Source: Bacteroidota bacterium | GTDB lineage: Bacteria; Bacteroidota; Bacteroidia; Bacteroidales; WCHB1-69 | NCBI GenBank assembly: GCA_023413895.1 | Contig: JAEZOU010000010.1 | Coordinates: 1 to 49,473 of the forward strand | DNA: 49,473 bases | Direction of reading: 5' to 3' | Shown here: one piece after another, positions 35,581-43,456 of the stretch | How the letters are laid out: every line of letters begins with the position of its first letter | Numbering within the stretch: position 1 is the stretch's first letter | Position numbers and translations under genes: made by a program | The notes under the pieces: model-generated | Database searches by the model: none | The model's input: the letters and a program-made list of their open reading frames with translations, nothing else | What the model was told of the DNA's origin: nothing

Positions 35581-36255
35581 TCAATTCTTGATAGCACGCG
35601 TAATCTCGCGTTTTCCTACGGGACCCGGCAGTGATTCAATAGTGAATCCTGCCGCTTTTAGTGTTCGCTTTACAACTCCTTTTGCACAATATGTTATCAA
35701 CACACCTTGTGATTTCATAGCTTGCGCAATCTTCAAAAAATTAGGTAATTCCCACAATTTTGGCTCTACATCAGGGCCAAAAAGATCGAAATAAACCAAG
35801 TGAAAATAATTTGTTGGAAGAGAAGACGCTTCTAAAGTAGTATGTAATTTTGTAAAGGCAAAACAATTCGAGATATGATACGTTTGCGAGGGCGCACAGC
35901 GATGCATTTGCAGAAAATCTTCTTGTAGAGAAGAATTTATAAGTTGTGGATAATTAAAGCTTTCTGCTTCAGAAATGGAAAGAGGAAATGGTTCTAGGGT
36001 GGTATATTCTATTGTAGCAGAACGATTTTCAGCCAAAGTTAGCAACGCATTTAAACCTGTACCAAACCCCACTTCCAAAATTTTCAGCGGTTGCGATTCT
36101 GGAAAGCAGTGTAAACCTCGTTCAATATAAATATGGCGGGACTCATTAAGAGCGCCAAACTTAGAATGATATTGTTCTTCTGTATCGGTTAGTTGTAGCG
36201 ATGAAGAACCATCTTCCGTTACAAAAAGCACACGTTTAGTATAATCTACAGCCAT
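35581..36255 (-). CDS. mnmD: MnmD-like tRNA wobble-uridine methyltransferase
   Basis: 224 aa from the ATG at 36255. A TTG at 36273 overlaps the promoter and is rejected. S-adenosylmethionine-binding motif EVGFGTGLNALLTL and the downstream YTTLEPFPLS plus YFDLFGPDVEPKLW fit the DUF752/MnmC1 methyltransferase family. These stand-alone MnmD proteins add the final methyl in mnm5s2U34 of tRNA; the FAD domain of E. coli MnmC is absent. The promoter directly upstream leaves a very short leader. Confidence 0.88.
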   Translation of the reverse strand: MAVDYTKRVLFVTEDGSSSLQLTDTEEQYHSKFGALNESRHIYIERGLHCFPESQPLKILEVGFGTGLNALLTLAENRSATIEYTTLEPFPLSISEAESFNYPQLINSSLQEDFLQMHRCAPSQTYHISNCFAFTKLHTTLEASSLPTNYFHLVYFDLFGPDVEPKLWELPNFLKIAQAMKSQGVLITYCAKGVVKRTLKAAGFTIESLPGPVGKREITRAIKN

Positions 36256-36270
36256 AAAAAAAGTTTGCGG

Positions 36271-36302
36271 CAAAGATAAGATTTTTCTTCAATTAGCAGC
36301 AA
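36271..36302 (-). promoter_or_regulatory. mnmD promoter
   Basis: TATCTTTG (36278-36271) equals TAnnTTTG and TTG (36302-36300) lies 21 nt upstream on the minus strand. It fixes the downstream ATG at 36255 as the start. Confidence 0.6.
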
Positions 36303-36419
36303 GAGCGTATTTGCATTTCGTGAACCTTAGGCAAACGCCTTTTAAGTTGTGGAGAATTTATGTTGTTTATACGAAGGCAGCAAGAATATTGTGCTAACAG
36401 AAAAGATGAGCGAAACTCG

Positions 36420-36612
36420 TTTCGCATTAGGGATGGAAGCGGTTATGAGCGCCGGTTTTAGAACTTACAATTAAGAACTTGGAACTTAGAAATTGGATTT
36501 TACGGAAAAAGAGGCGCAGGAAAAAGAGGCGCGAAATTTGAGCGGACAGCCCGACGGCGAGTGCGATGGATTAGAGCGAAGGGAAGAGCCGGAATGCCCA
36601 AATCTCCAAAAA
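36420..36612 (+). repeat. Intergenic element, copy A
   Basis: Matches, on the opposite strand, the element at 49085-49270. Block 1 (36430-36460) contains GCGGTTATGAGCGCCGGTTT and agrees with copy B at 29 of 31 bases. Block 2 (36528-36563) contains GGCGCGAAATTTGAGCGGA and agrees at 34 of 36. GCCCAAATC follows in both. The 67-nt middle is variable and here holds a 15-nt tandem duplication (36504-36533). A perfect 7-bp hairpin (GCGAAAC, TC, GTTTCGC, 36410-36425) precedes block 1. Not obviously coding. It fills the gap between mnmD and the carboxyltransferase gene. The rest of that gap is AT-rich and empty except the promoter. Confidence 0.85.
36504..36533 (+). repeat. 15-nt tandem duplication inside copy A
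   Basis: GGAAAAAGAGGCGCA followed at once by GGAAAAAGAGGCGCG. The second unit runs into conserved block 2. Copy B has a single, shorter equivalent. Confidence 0.85.
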
Positions 36613-36747
36613 AAGAAAAAAGCTCTCAACGAAGACTCTTTGTAATCTCAAAAGCAACTCATATTCAAGCATTTTCAACTCATCAAAATCAAAATAAAAT
36701 AAGAAGAAAAAATCGCCTAAAAAAAATCTTTTTTTTCTTCAAAAAGG

Positions 36748-36778
36748 TTGCGAATTTGGAAAAAAAATTCTATTTTCG
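36748..36778 (+). promoter_or_regulatory. Promoter of the carboxyltransferase gene
   Basis: TTG at 36748-36750 and TATTTTCG at 36771-36778 (one mismatch to TAnnTTTG) are 20 nt apart. The leader to the ATG at 36851 would be about 65 nt. Confidence 0.5.
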
Positions 36779-36850
36779 CTCACGATAAAAAAGGCAAACT
36801 TTTTTACATATAACATGTTCTAATAAAATAAAAATAAACAAGATACAAGT

Positions 36851-38644
36851 ATGAAAAAGAAAATTGAATTTTGTCTCATCTACCGCGATATGTGGCAATC
36901 GTCTGGTAAATATGTTCCTCGCGTGGACCAATTGGTACGCGTTGCACCTGCCATTATTGAAATGGGTTGTTTCAGTCGCGTTGAAACCAATGGTGGCGCA
37001 TCAGAGCAGGTAAATCTTCTTTACGGAGAAAACCCCAACAAATCGGTTCGTGCGTGGACAAAACAATTTAACGAAGCAGGCATCAAAACGATGATGTTAG
37101 AGCGTGCTTTGAACGGATTGCGTATGTTCCCTGTTCCTGCTGACGTTCGTCAATTGATGTGCAAAGTAAAAAAAGCGCAAGGTGTTGACGTAGTTCGTTC
37201 ATTCTGTGGACTTAACGATCCTCGCAACTTAGAACTTTCCGTTAAATATGCAAAAGAAGCTGGTTTAATTTCGCAAGCTGCGCTCAGCATCACCTACTCA
37301 GAAATCCACACCGTTGAATATTACATGGGCATTGTGGACAAATTAGTAGAATTTGGTGCTGATGAAATTGGTTTGAAAGATATGGCTGGTATTGGTCGCC
37401 CTGCTTCATTAGGCAAATTGGTAAAGAATATCAAGGAGAAATACCCACATATCCGCGTACAATATCACGGACACTCAGGACCTGGTTTTTCAGTAGCATC
37501 TATGTTAGAGGTTGCGAAAGCGGGCGTTGACATTATCGATGTAGCGATGGAACCCCTCTCTTGGGGAATGGTTCACCCAGATGTGATTACCATTCAAGCG
37601 ATGTTGAAAGACGCAGGTTTCGATGTTCCAGAAATCAATATGAATGCCTACATGGAAGCTCGCCGCTTAACACAAGAGTTTATGGACGACTTCTTGGTTT
37701 ACTTTATGGACCCTAAAAATAAGATTTCCTCTTCACTTTTAGTAGGTTGTGGACTTCCAGGTGGAATGATGGGATCAATGATGGCCGATCTAAAAGGTGC
37801 GCACAAAGGTATCAATATGTACCTTCGCCAAAATGGCAAAAAAGAACTTACAGAAGATGAACTTTTGGTTGAACTTTTCAACGAAGTTCAATATGTATGG
37901 CCAAGAGTTGGAAATCCACCATTGGTAACACCTTTCAGTCAATATGTTAAGAATATTGCCTTGATGAACATAATGCAGATGGCTCAGAATAAAGAGCGCT
38001 ACACTCAAATGGACAAAAACACATGGGATATGATTTTGGGAAAAACTGGAAAATTACCAGGCACATTGGCACCTGAAATTGTTGAGTTAGCGAAGAAAAA
38101 CGGCTACGAATTTTACGAAGGCACACCACAAGACAACTACCCTAACGAACTTGACAAGTATAGAAAAGAGATGGAAGAATTAGGTTGGGAATTAGGTGAA
38201 GATGATGAAGAACTCTTTGAATTTGCAATGCACGAACGTCAATATCGCGACTACAAATCGGGTGTTGCCAAGAAGAAATTTGAAGATGAGTTGAAAGCTG
38301 CAAAAGAGAAATCTAACATTCAAGTAATTGTCAAAGAGATTAAAGCTCCTGAAGTTGTGATTTCAGAACTTGTTGAGCGTGTAACTTCACGTTTTCCCAA
38401 AGCACAACCTATTGTTGCTCCAGTTTCCGGAGAAGTTATTTGGGAACTTTCTGTTAATGAAGCTTCTATGCCAAAGCCCATCGGTTCTCCTATTGTAGAA
38501 AACGACATTGTATGCTTTGTTCAAGCGTTTTATGGCAATGAAGAGGTAAGAAGTTTTTACAAAGGAAAGATTGTTGAAACCGTTGTAAAACAGGGTGGTA
38601 AAGTACAAAAAGGTGATATTATTGCCTTTATTGATGTTGAATAA
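36851..38644 (+). CDS. Oxaloacetate decarboxylase alpha/transcarboxylase 5S-like protein without biotin lysine
   Basis: 597 aa. The N-terminal TIM-barrel carboxyltransferase domain (about 1-300) keeps the metal ligands: D13 in RDMWQS, K176 in GLKDMAG (the lysine carbamylated in relatives), and H206/H208 in YHGHSG. A PYC/OADA domain follows (about 310-470), then an acidic linker. The last about 75 residues fold like a biotinyl carrier (VAPVSGEV, KGDIIAFIDVE), but where the EAMKM motif should be the sequence is FVQAFYGNEEV, with no lysine. So it probably cannot be biotinylated in cis and would need a separate carrier. No carrier or membrane beta subunit is adjacent. Leads the plus-strand operon. 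Confidence 0.85.
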   Translation: MKKKIEFCLIYRDMWQSSGKYVPRVDQLVRVAPAIIEMGCFSRVETNGGASEQVNLLYGENPNKSVRAWTKQFNEAGIKTMMLERALNGLRMFPVPADVRQLMCKVKKAQGVDVVRSFCGLNDPRNLELSVKYAKEAGLISQAALSITYSEIHTVEYYMGIVDKLVEFGADEIGLKDMAGIGRPASLGKLVKNIKEKYPHIRVQYHGHSGPGFSVASMLEVAKAGVDIIDVAMEPLSWGMVHPDVITIQAMLKDAGFDVPEINMNAYMEARRLTQEFMDDFLVYFMDPKNKISSSLLVGCGLPGGMMGSMMADLKGAHKGINMYLRQNGKKELTEDELLVELFNEVQYVWPRVGNPPLVTPFSQYVKNIALMNIMQMAQNKERYTQMDKNTWDMILGKTGKLPGTLAPEIVELAKKNGYEFYEGTPQDNYPNELDKYRKEMEELGWELGEDDEELFEFAMHERQYRDYKSGVAKKKFEDELKAAKEKSNIQVIVKEIKAPEVVISELVERVTSRFPKAQPIVAPVSGEVIWELSVNEASMPKPIGSPIVENDIVCFVQAFYGNEEVRSFYKGKIVETVVKQGGKVQKGDIIAFIDVE

Positions 38645-38662
38645 TAAAAAGATATAGATATA

Positions 38663-39247
38663 ATGGAAATTACAGGAAGATTAATTATGGTTATGCCGCT
38701 TCAGCAAGGAACCGGCAAGAGTGGAACACCTTGGCAAAAGCAGGAGTTTGTTATTGAAACCATTGAACAATATCCTAAAAAGATTTGTGCCAACTTATGG
38801 GGAGATAAAACCGATGCGTTGCAAAGATTGCAGATTGGTACCGTTGTAAAAATGTCGTTCAGTTTAGAATCTCGCGAATTTAACGGTAAGTGGTACACTG
38901 ACGTTCGCGCATGGAAATTGGAATTAGCAGATGCTATTCCTGCAGGATATGGACAACCGATGGCCCCTCAAGGCTACGCAGGATATCCACCTCAACAACC
39001 TGCATACGGGCAAATGCCACAACAAAATTACGGACAACCACAACAAGGTTATCCTACAGCGGCGCCACAGCAATACACACAACCTGTTTATCCGCAACAA
39101 GTTCCGCAAGCTGCGCCACAACAACCGGCACCTGCAGCCTACCCTACTGAACCTCCTGTACAAGCAGCTCCATTTGAAGCATACAATTCGCTTCCCGACA
39201 ATAACCTTGGCGGTGGAGAGATAGATAACGATGATCTTCCTTTCTAA
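38663..39247 (+). CDS. DUF3127 protein with SSB-like acidic tip
   Basis: 194 aa. Residues 1-90 form the DUF3127 domain (MEITGRL, WQKQEFVIET, CANLWGD, REFNGKWYTDVRAW), a beta-rich region reminiscent of an OB fold. Residues about 95-170 are a flexible Pro/Gln/Ala/Tyr-rich linker. The end is acidic and finishes DNDDLPF, very like the DDDIPF tip with which single-strand DNA-binding proteins recruit partners. The overall plan thus mimics SSB. DNA binding is inference. It lies 18 bp after the carboxyltransferase gene and just before the NlpC/P60 gene. Confidence 0.82.
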   Translation: MEITGRLIMVMPLQQGTGKSGTPWQKQEFVIETIEQYPKKICANLWGDKTDALQRLQIGTVVKMSFSLESREFNGKWYTDVRAWKLELADAIPAGYGQPMAPQGYAGYPPQQPAYGQMPQQNYGQPQQGYPTAAPQQYTQPVYPQQVPQAAPQQPAPAAYPTEPPVQAAPFEAYNSLPDNNLGGGEIDNDDLPF

Positions 39248-39257
39248 TCTATTGAAT

Positions 39258-40055
39258 ATGGAGAAATTCGGTATTGCCCATTTATCACAAATTGCAATGC
39301 GTGGCGAAGCTGCACATCGCTCAGAAATGGTTTCTCAATTGCTTTTTGGCGAGGCATACGAAGTGCTGGAAGTTGAAAACAATTGGATAAAAATCAGAAC
39401 TGCTGATTGTAATTACGACGGTTGGATTGACAAAAAATTGTGGAATCCAATTTCGGAAGAATTAATGTGCGACTATTGTAATACCGAAAAATATTTTGTG
39501 AAGGACCTGCTCCTCTTCATTAAGGAGAGGAGCACAGGCTTCACATTTCCTATCTTCGCAGGCTCCTCATTCCCCTACCCCACAGATGGCGAATTTGCAT
39601 TAGGAAATCGAAAATACAACCTATTAGTACCTGAAAACAAACAAATTGAAAACAACACACAACTCACTGATACACAATATACAGCCATCAATTTTGCTAC
39701 TCTTTTTCTGAATGCGCCCTACCTTTGGGGTGGCAGAACACCTGCAGGAATTGATTGTTCTGGTTTTGTGCAAACTGTTTTTAAAAGTGTCGGATTGCAA
39801 CTGCCACGCGATGCCTCACAACAAGTAGAATGGGGTAAAGTTGTTGAGTTCGCTTTTGAAACACAACCTTGCGACGTAGCGTTTTTTAGCAATGAAGAGG
39901 GCAAAATTATACACGTAGGACTGATTCTGCAACCTGGAGAGATTATTCATGCTAGCGGAAACGTCCGCATCGATGCAATAGACGGAACAGGGATTTTCAA
40001 TAGAGAATTAGGTATTTATACCCACAACCTGCGAATTATCAAACGATTATTATAA
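39258..40055 (+). CDS. NlpC/P60 (C40) cell-wall peptidase with SH3 domains
   Basis: 265 aa from the ATG at 39258. An ATG at 39231 overlaps the preceding gene and adds nine non-family residues. The N-terminal bacterial SH3-like domain (about 5-60) opens FGIAHLSQIAMRGE, and a second SH3-like stretch follows (about 75-125). The catalytic domain (about 140-265) has C167 in GIDCSGF and H219 in IIHVGLIL, with IHASGNVRID after it. No signal peptide is evident. The YkfC-like layout suggests cleavage of gamma-D-Glu-diamino-acid bonds in peptidoglycan fragments, perhaps in recycling. Confidence 0.9.
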   Translation: MEKFGIAHLSQIAMRGEAAHRSEMVSQLLFGEAYEVLEVENNWIKIRTADCNYDGWIDKKLWNPISEELMCDYCNTEKYFVKDLLLFIKERSTGFTFPIFAGSSFPYPTDGEFALGNRKYNLLVPENKQIENNTQLTDTQYTAINFATLFLNAPYLWGGRTPAGIDCSGFVQTVFKSVGLQLPRDASQQVEWGKVVEFAFETQPCDVAFFSNEEGKIIHVGLILQPGEIIHASGNVRIDAIDGTGIFNRELGIYTHNLRIIKRLL

Positions 40056-40064
40056 TCATCAAAA

Positions 40065-40598
40065 ATGTTTTTAAAAGGAAATCAGATACTCTTACGAGGT
40101 CTTGAACCCAAAGATGTGAATTTGTTATACCTTTGGGAAAATGACCCTGAAGTATGGCAAATGAGTCAAACGCTAAAGCCGTACTCACACATTACGCTAA
40201 AAATGTTTGTTGAGTGTGCCAACGACGACCTTTACCACACGAAGCAGGTTCGTCTTATGGTTGATGATATCCACACTCGCGAAACCATTGGCATTATTGA
40301 TATCTTCGACTTCGATCCTTATAATAGTCGCGCTGGTGTCGGCATCCTCATTGAAAGAAACCACCGCCGCAACGGAATCGGAACGGAAGCCATCCAGCTC
40401 ACACAACACTATCTCTTCGATGTACTAAAAATCCATCAAGTGTACTGCAATATTCTCGTGGATAATGAAGCCAGCATCAAACTTTTCACTAACAATAACT
40501 TCACCTTAATTGGCACAAAAAAAGAGTGGACAAAAGTTGACAACGGCTACAAAGATGTTCATCTGTTTCAATGTATAAATCCCAATCCTCGTTATTAA
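40065..40598 (+). CDS. GNAT-family N-acetyltransferase
   Basis: 177 aa, single GNAT domain of the RimJ/SpeG type. Visible are the N-terminal LRGLEPKDVNLLYLWEND, the acetyl-CoA-binding GVGILIERNHRRNGIGTEA (R/Q-x-x-G-x-G/A class), and ASIKLFTNNNF with a closing beta strand. The opening LRGLEPKDVNLLY resembles ribosomal-protein or spermidine acetyltransferases. The acceptor cannot be told from sequence. It sits 9 bp after the NlpC/P60 gene and 3 bp before mltG, so clearly in the operon. Confidence 0.88.
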   Translation: MFLKGNQILLRGLEPKDVNLLYLWENDPEVWQMSQTLKPYSHITLKMFVECANDDLYHTKQVRLMVDDIHTRETIGIIDIFDFDPYNSRAGVGILIERNHRRNGIGTEAIQLTQHYLFDVLKIHQVYCNILVDNEASIKLFTNNNFTLIGTKKEWTKVDNGYKDVHLFQCINPNPRY

Positions 40599-40601
40599 TC
40601 A

Positions 40602-41615
40602 ATGAAAAAAATCATTTTTACCATTTTTATAGTTGCAGTACTTGCGGCATCAACACTCATCTATCTTCTTTACAATATTGCTTGGAAACCTAATAGCAAT
40701 CCTAAAGGTACGGAAAAATTGATAATTCCGATAGGTGCAACTTTCCAAAACGTTACAGATTCAATTGAAAAACACAACTTTGTCAAAAATCCACAAACGT
40801 TCCAACATGTTGCAAAATGGCTGAAGTTTTCAAAAAATATCAAACCTGGAAAATATGAAATTCGCGCGGAGGAAAACAATTATTACTTTATCAAACGATT
40901 GATGCGCGGGCAACATTATCCCGTAAAGTTTACTTTTAATAATATTAGAACCAAGGAACAATTTGTTGAAAAAGTTGGCGATAATTTTCTTTTTGAACCA
41001 CAAGAATTAGCACAACTTTTAAACGATCCTTCTTTTGCTGAAAGATATGGATTTAATACAGAAACTATATTAACATTATTTATACCTGATAGTTACGAAA
41101 TCTTTTACGACATTACTGCTGAACAATTCTGCGAACGTTTACACTACTATTACGAACTTTTTTGGAACGATGAGCGCCGGAAAAAAGCTGACAATATTGG
41201 ACTCTCTCCCACGGAAGTTGCCATTCTCGCTTCTATTGTTGATGAAGAGAGTTCAAAAGCATCGGAAAAACCGATTATTGCGGGACTTTACATCAATCGT
41301 TTAAAAAAAGGAATGCTTCTGCAGGCGGACCCAACTGTAAAATTTGCCGTTGGCGATATAACTTTAAAAAGAATCCTTTATGCTCATACAGAAATAGACT
41401 CCCCTTACAACACATACAAATATGCTGGACTTCCTCCGGGACCACTTCGCATCCCAGACAAGCAAACTTTAGATGCTGTTTTAAACTACACACATCATAA
41501 CTTCCTCTATATGTGTGCAAAAGAAGACCTTTCAGGGTACCATAATTTTGCAAACACTTTAGCTGAGCATAACCGGAACGCACAAAAATATCACCGAGCA
41601 ATCAGTCGCCTATAG
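40602..41615 (+). CDS. mltG: Endolytic murein transglycosylase MltG
   Basis: 337 aa. One N-terminal transmembrane helix (about 5-25), a LysM-like region (about 40-100), and the YceG catalytic domain. The catalytic Glu is E216 in ASIVDEESS, followed by YINRLKKGMLLQADPTVKFA and YKYAGLPPGPL, all family signatures. MltG cuts nascent glycan strands in the inner membrane and so helps set strand length. Full length. Confidence 0.95.
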   Translation: MKKIIFTIFIVAVLAASTLIYLLYNIAWKPNSNPKGTEKLIIPIGATFQNVTDSIEKHNFVKNPQTFQHVAKWLKFSKNIKPGKYEIRAEENNYYFIKRLMRGQHYPVKFTFNNIRTKEQFVEKVGDNFLFEPQELAQLLNDPSFAERYGFNTETILTLFIPDSYEIFYDITAEQFCERLHYYYELFWNDERRKKADNIGLSPTEVAILASIVDEESSKASEKPIIAGLYINRLKKGMLLQADPTVKFAVGDITLKRILYAHTEIDSPYNTYKYAGLPPGPLRIPDKQTLDAVLNYTHHNFLYMCAKEDLSGYHNFANTLAEHNRNAQKYHRAISRL

Positions 41616-41632
41616 CCATATTTCAAGCAAAG

Positions 41633-42565
41633 ATGAACACAAAAGTAAAAGGATACATATTAGGAGCTATTGCGGCAGCTACATACGGAATGAATCCCCT
41701 ATTTGCGTTGCCACTATACGCCGACGGAATGGAACCCGAATCGGTACTTTTTCTCCGTTATCTTTTTGCAATTCCTATCCTTTGCGTAATGCTGTGGTGG
41801 CGGGGGCACTCATTCAAACTTGATAAAAAAGACCTACCTCCACTTTTGCTCTACGGCATTCTATTTGCAATCTCATCTATCACACTATTCAGAAGTTACA
41901 CCTATGTGGACGCAGGAGTTGCTTCTACAATTTTGTTTGTCTATCCAATTATGGTGGCGCTTATAATGGCAGTTTTCTACAAAGAGAAACTCACCTTGCA
42001 AACAATGCTCTGTATCATAACAGCAATTGGAGGAATCGCTCTTCTTTATTTAGGAAAAGAAGGCGCATCTCTTTCCTTAATAGGAACTTTACTCGTTTTG
42101 GGATCCGCTTTATCATACTCTATTTACATTGTAGGAATCAACAAAAGCAGACTAAAAGATATGGCAACCATCAAAGTAACATTGTATGTATTGCTTGTAG
42201 GTTGGTTTGTATGGGTAATTTTTGCACTAATAAATCAAAAGCTAACCACTCCAACCGAGTGGTATTTATGGATTAATATACTTATGCTCAGTATTTTACC
42301 AACAATAGTATCATTAACTTGCACTACAATAGCCATTAAATATATCGGTTCCACTCCAACAGCCATTTTAGGTGTTTTAGAACCCGTAACAGCGGTATTT
42401 TTCGGTGTTCTAATTTTCCACGAAAAACTCACTATAAAAGATTATATTGGGCTAATACTCATCATTGTGGCAGTAACTTTTGTAATTTCTGGAGGTAAGT
42501 TTAGCACTCACTTAACTCGTTTCCGAAAGATGTTTCCCAAAATTTCACCAAAAAAGAGAAGTTAA
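41633..42565 (+). CDS. EamA/DMT-family transporter
   Basis: 310 aa, ten hydrophobic helices in two EamA repeats (about 8-140 and 152-292). GAIAAATYGMNPLFALPLY in the first helix and ILGVLEPVTAVFFGVLIFHEKL in the ninth to tenth region are family hallmarks. Usually metabolite or amino-acid exporters; the substrate cannot be read. Lys/Arg-rich C-terminus. In operon with mltG (17 bp) and the patatin gene (6 bp). Confidence 0.92.
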   Translation: MNTKVKGYILGAIAAATYGMNPLFALPLYADGMEPESVLFLRYLFAIPILCVMLWWRGHSFKLDKKDLPPLLLYGILFAISSITLFRSYTYVDAGVASTILFVYPIMVALIMAVFYKEKLTLQTMLCIITAIGGIALLYLGKEGASLSLIGTLLVLGSALSYSIYIVGINKSRLKDMATIKVTLYVLLVGWFVWVIFALINQKLTTPTEWYLWINILMLSILPTIVSLTCTTIAIKYIGSTPTAILGVLEPVTAVFFGVLIFHEKLTIKDYIGLILIIVAVTFVISGGKFSTHLTRFRKMFPKISPKKRS

Positions 42566-42571
42566 AATTAG

Positions 42572-43456
42572 ATGAAAAACTATAAACTCAACAATAAATC
42601 TGGACTTATTCTTGAAGGAGGTGGAATGCGCGGCGTATTCACTTCTGGCGTTCTTGACAATTTTATGGACCGAGGAATTCACTTTCCCTACACCATTGGC
42701 GTAAGTGCTGGTGCATGTAATGGATTGTCATATATGTCACACCAACGCGGAAGAGCAAAATTCAGCAACATTGACCTACTCGAAAAGTACCATTATATCG
42801 GCTTCAAACATCTGATTACTAAAGGAAATATAATTGACTTTGACCTCCTTTTTCACACATTTCCTGAGAAAATTATTCCTTACGATTACGAAAAATTTGC
42901 GCAATCAGAAGCTGAATATGAGATGGTTACCACAAATTGTATTACAGGAAAAGCATGCTATTTTAACGAAAAAAGAGACCCCAAACGGATTATTGATATT
43001 GTAAAAGCATCAAGTAGTCTTCCGTTTCTTTGCCCTATAACCTATGTTGATAATATTCCGATGCTTGATGGGGGTATTGCTGATTCTATTCCGTTGAAAC
43101 GTGCGCAATCGCTAGGTTTCGACAATAACCTCGTTGTGCTGACGCGCAATAAGGGCTATCGCAAATCTAGAGAGATGAAAGTCCCTCCCTTCTTCTACCG
43201 AAAATATCCCAAACTTTGTGAAGCTATTCGTAACCGAAATCTACTCTACAACCAACAGATGGATTTGGTGGAAATGCTTGAAAAGGAGGAAAAACTATTG
43301 GTTATCAGACCTGAACTTCCTATTCTTGTAGATAGAATGGAAAGAGATACTAAAAAACTTCTTGACCTTTATCAACAAGGATACGAATGTGCTGCTAAAA
43401 TTCAATTCGATATCCTAAACTCCCCAATTGAAACTCCTGATTCTCAGGTAAATTAA
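42572..43456 (+). CDS. Patatin-like phospholipase (YjjU-type)
   Basis: 294 aa. Oxyanion loop EGGGMRGVF, nucleophile S45 in GVSAG, and the dyad Asp D166 in LDGGIADS, the full patatin set. The C-terminal part with FYRKYPKLCEAIRNRN and the length match the YjjU/RssA-like bacterial patatins, predicted to act on lipids in the cytoplasm or at the membrane. Last gene of the plus operon. Its last 62 bp overlap the convergent propeller-like gene. Confidence 0.93.
   Translation: MKNYKLNNKSGLILEGGGMRGVFTSGVLDNFMDRGIHFPYTIGVSAGACNGLSYMSHQRGRAKFSNIDLLEKYHYIGFKHLITKGNIIDFDLLFHTFPEKIIPYDYEKFAQSEAEYEMVTTNCITGKACYFNEKRDPKRIIDIVKASSSLPFLCPITYVDNIPMLDGGIADSIPLKRAQSLGFDNNLVVLTRNKGYRKSREMKVPPFFYRKYPKLCEAIRNRNLLYNQQMDLVEMLEKEEKLLVIRPELPILVDRMERDTKKLLDLYQQGYECAAKIQFDILNSPIETPDSQVN

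Noticed and set aside
36561..36788. 75-codon plus-strand ORF in the copy A gap
   Set aside because: Runs from the repeat into low-complexity Lys-rich sequence over the next gene's promoter; not a convincing gene, though the frame is noted in the findings.
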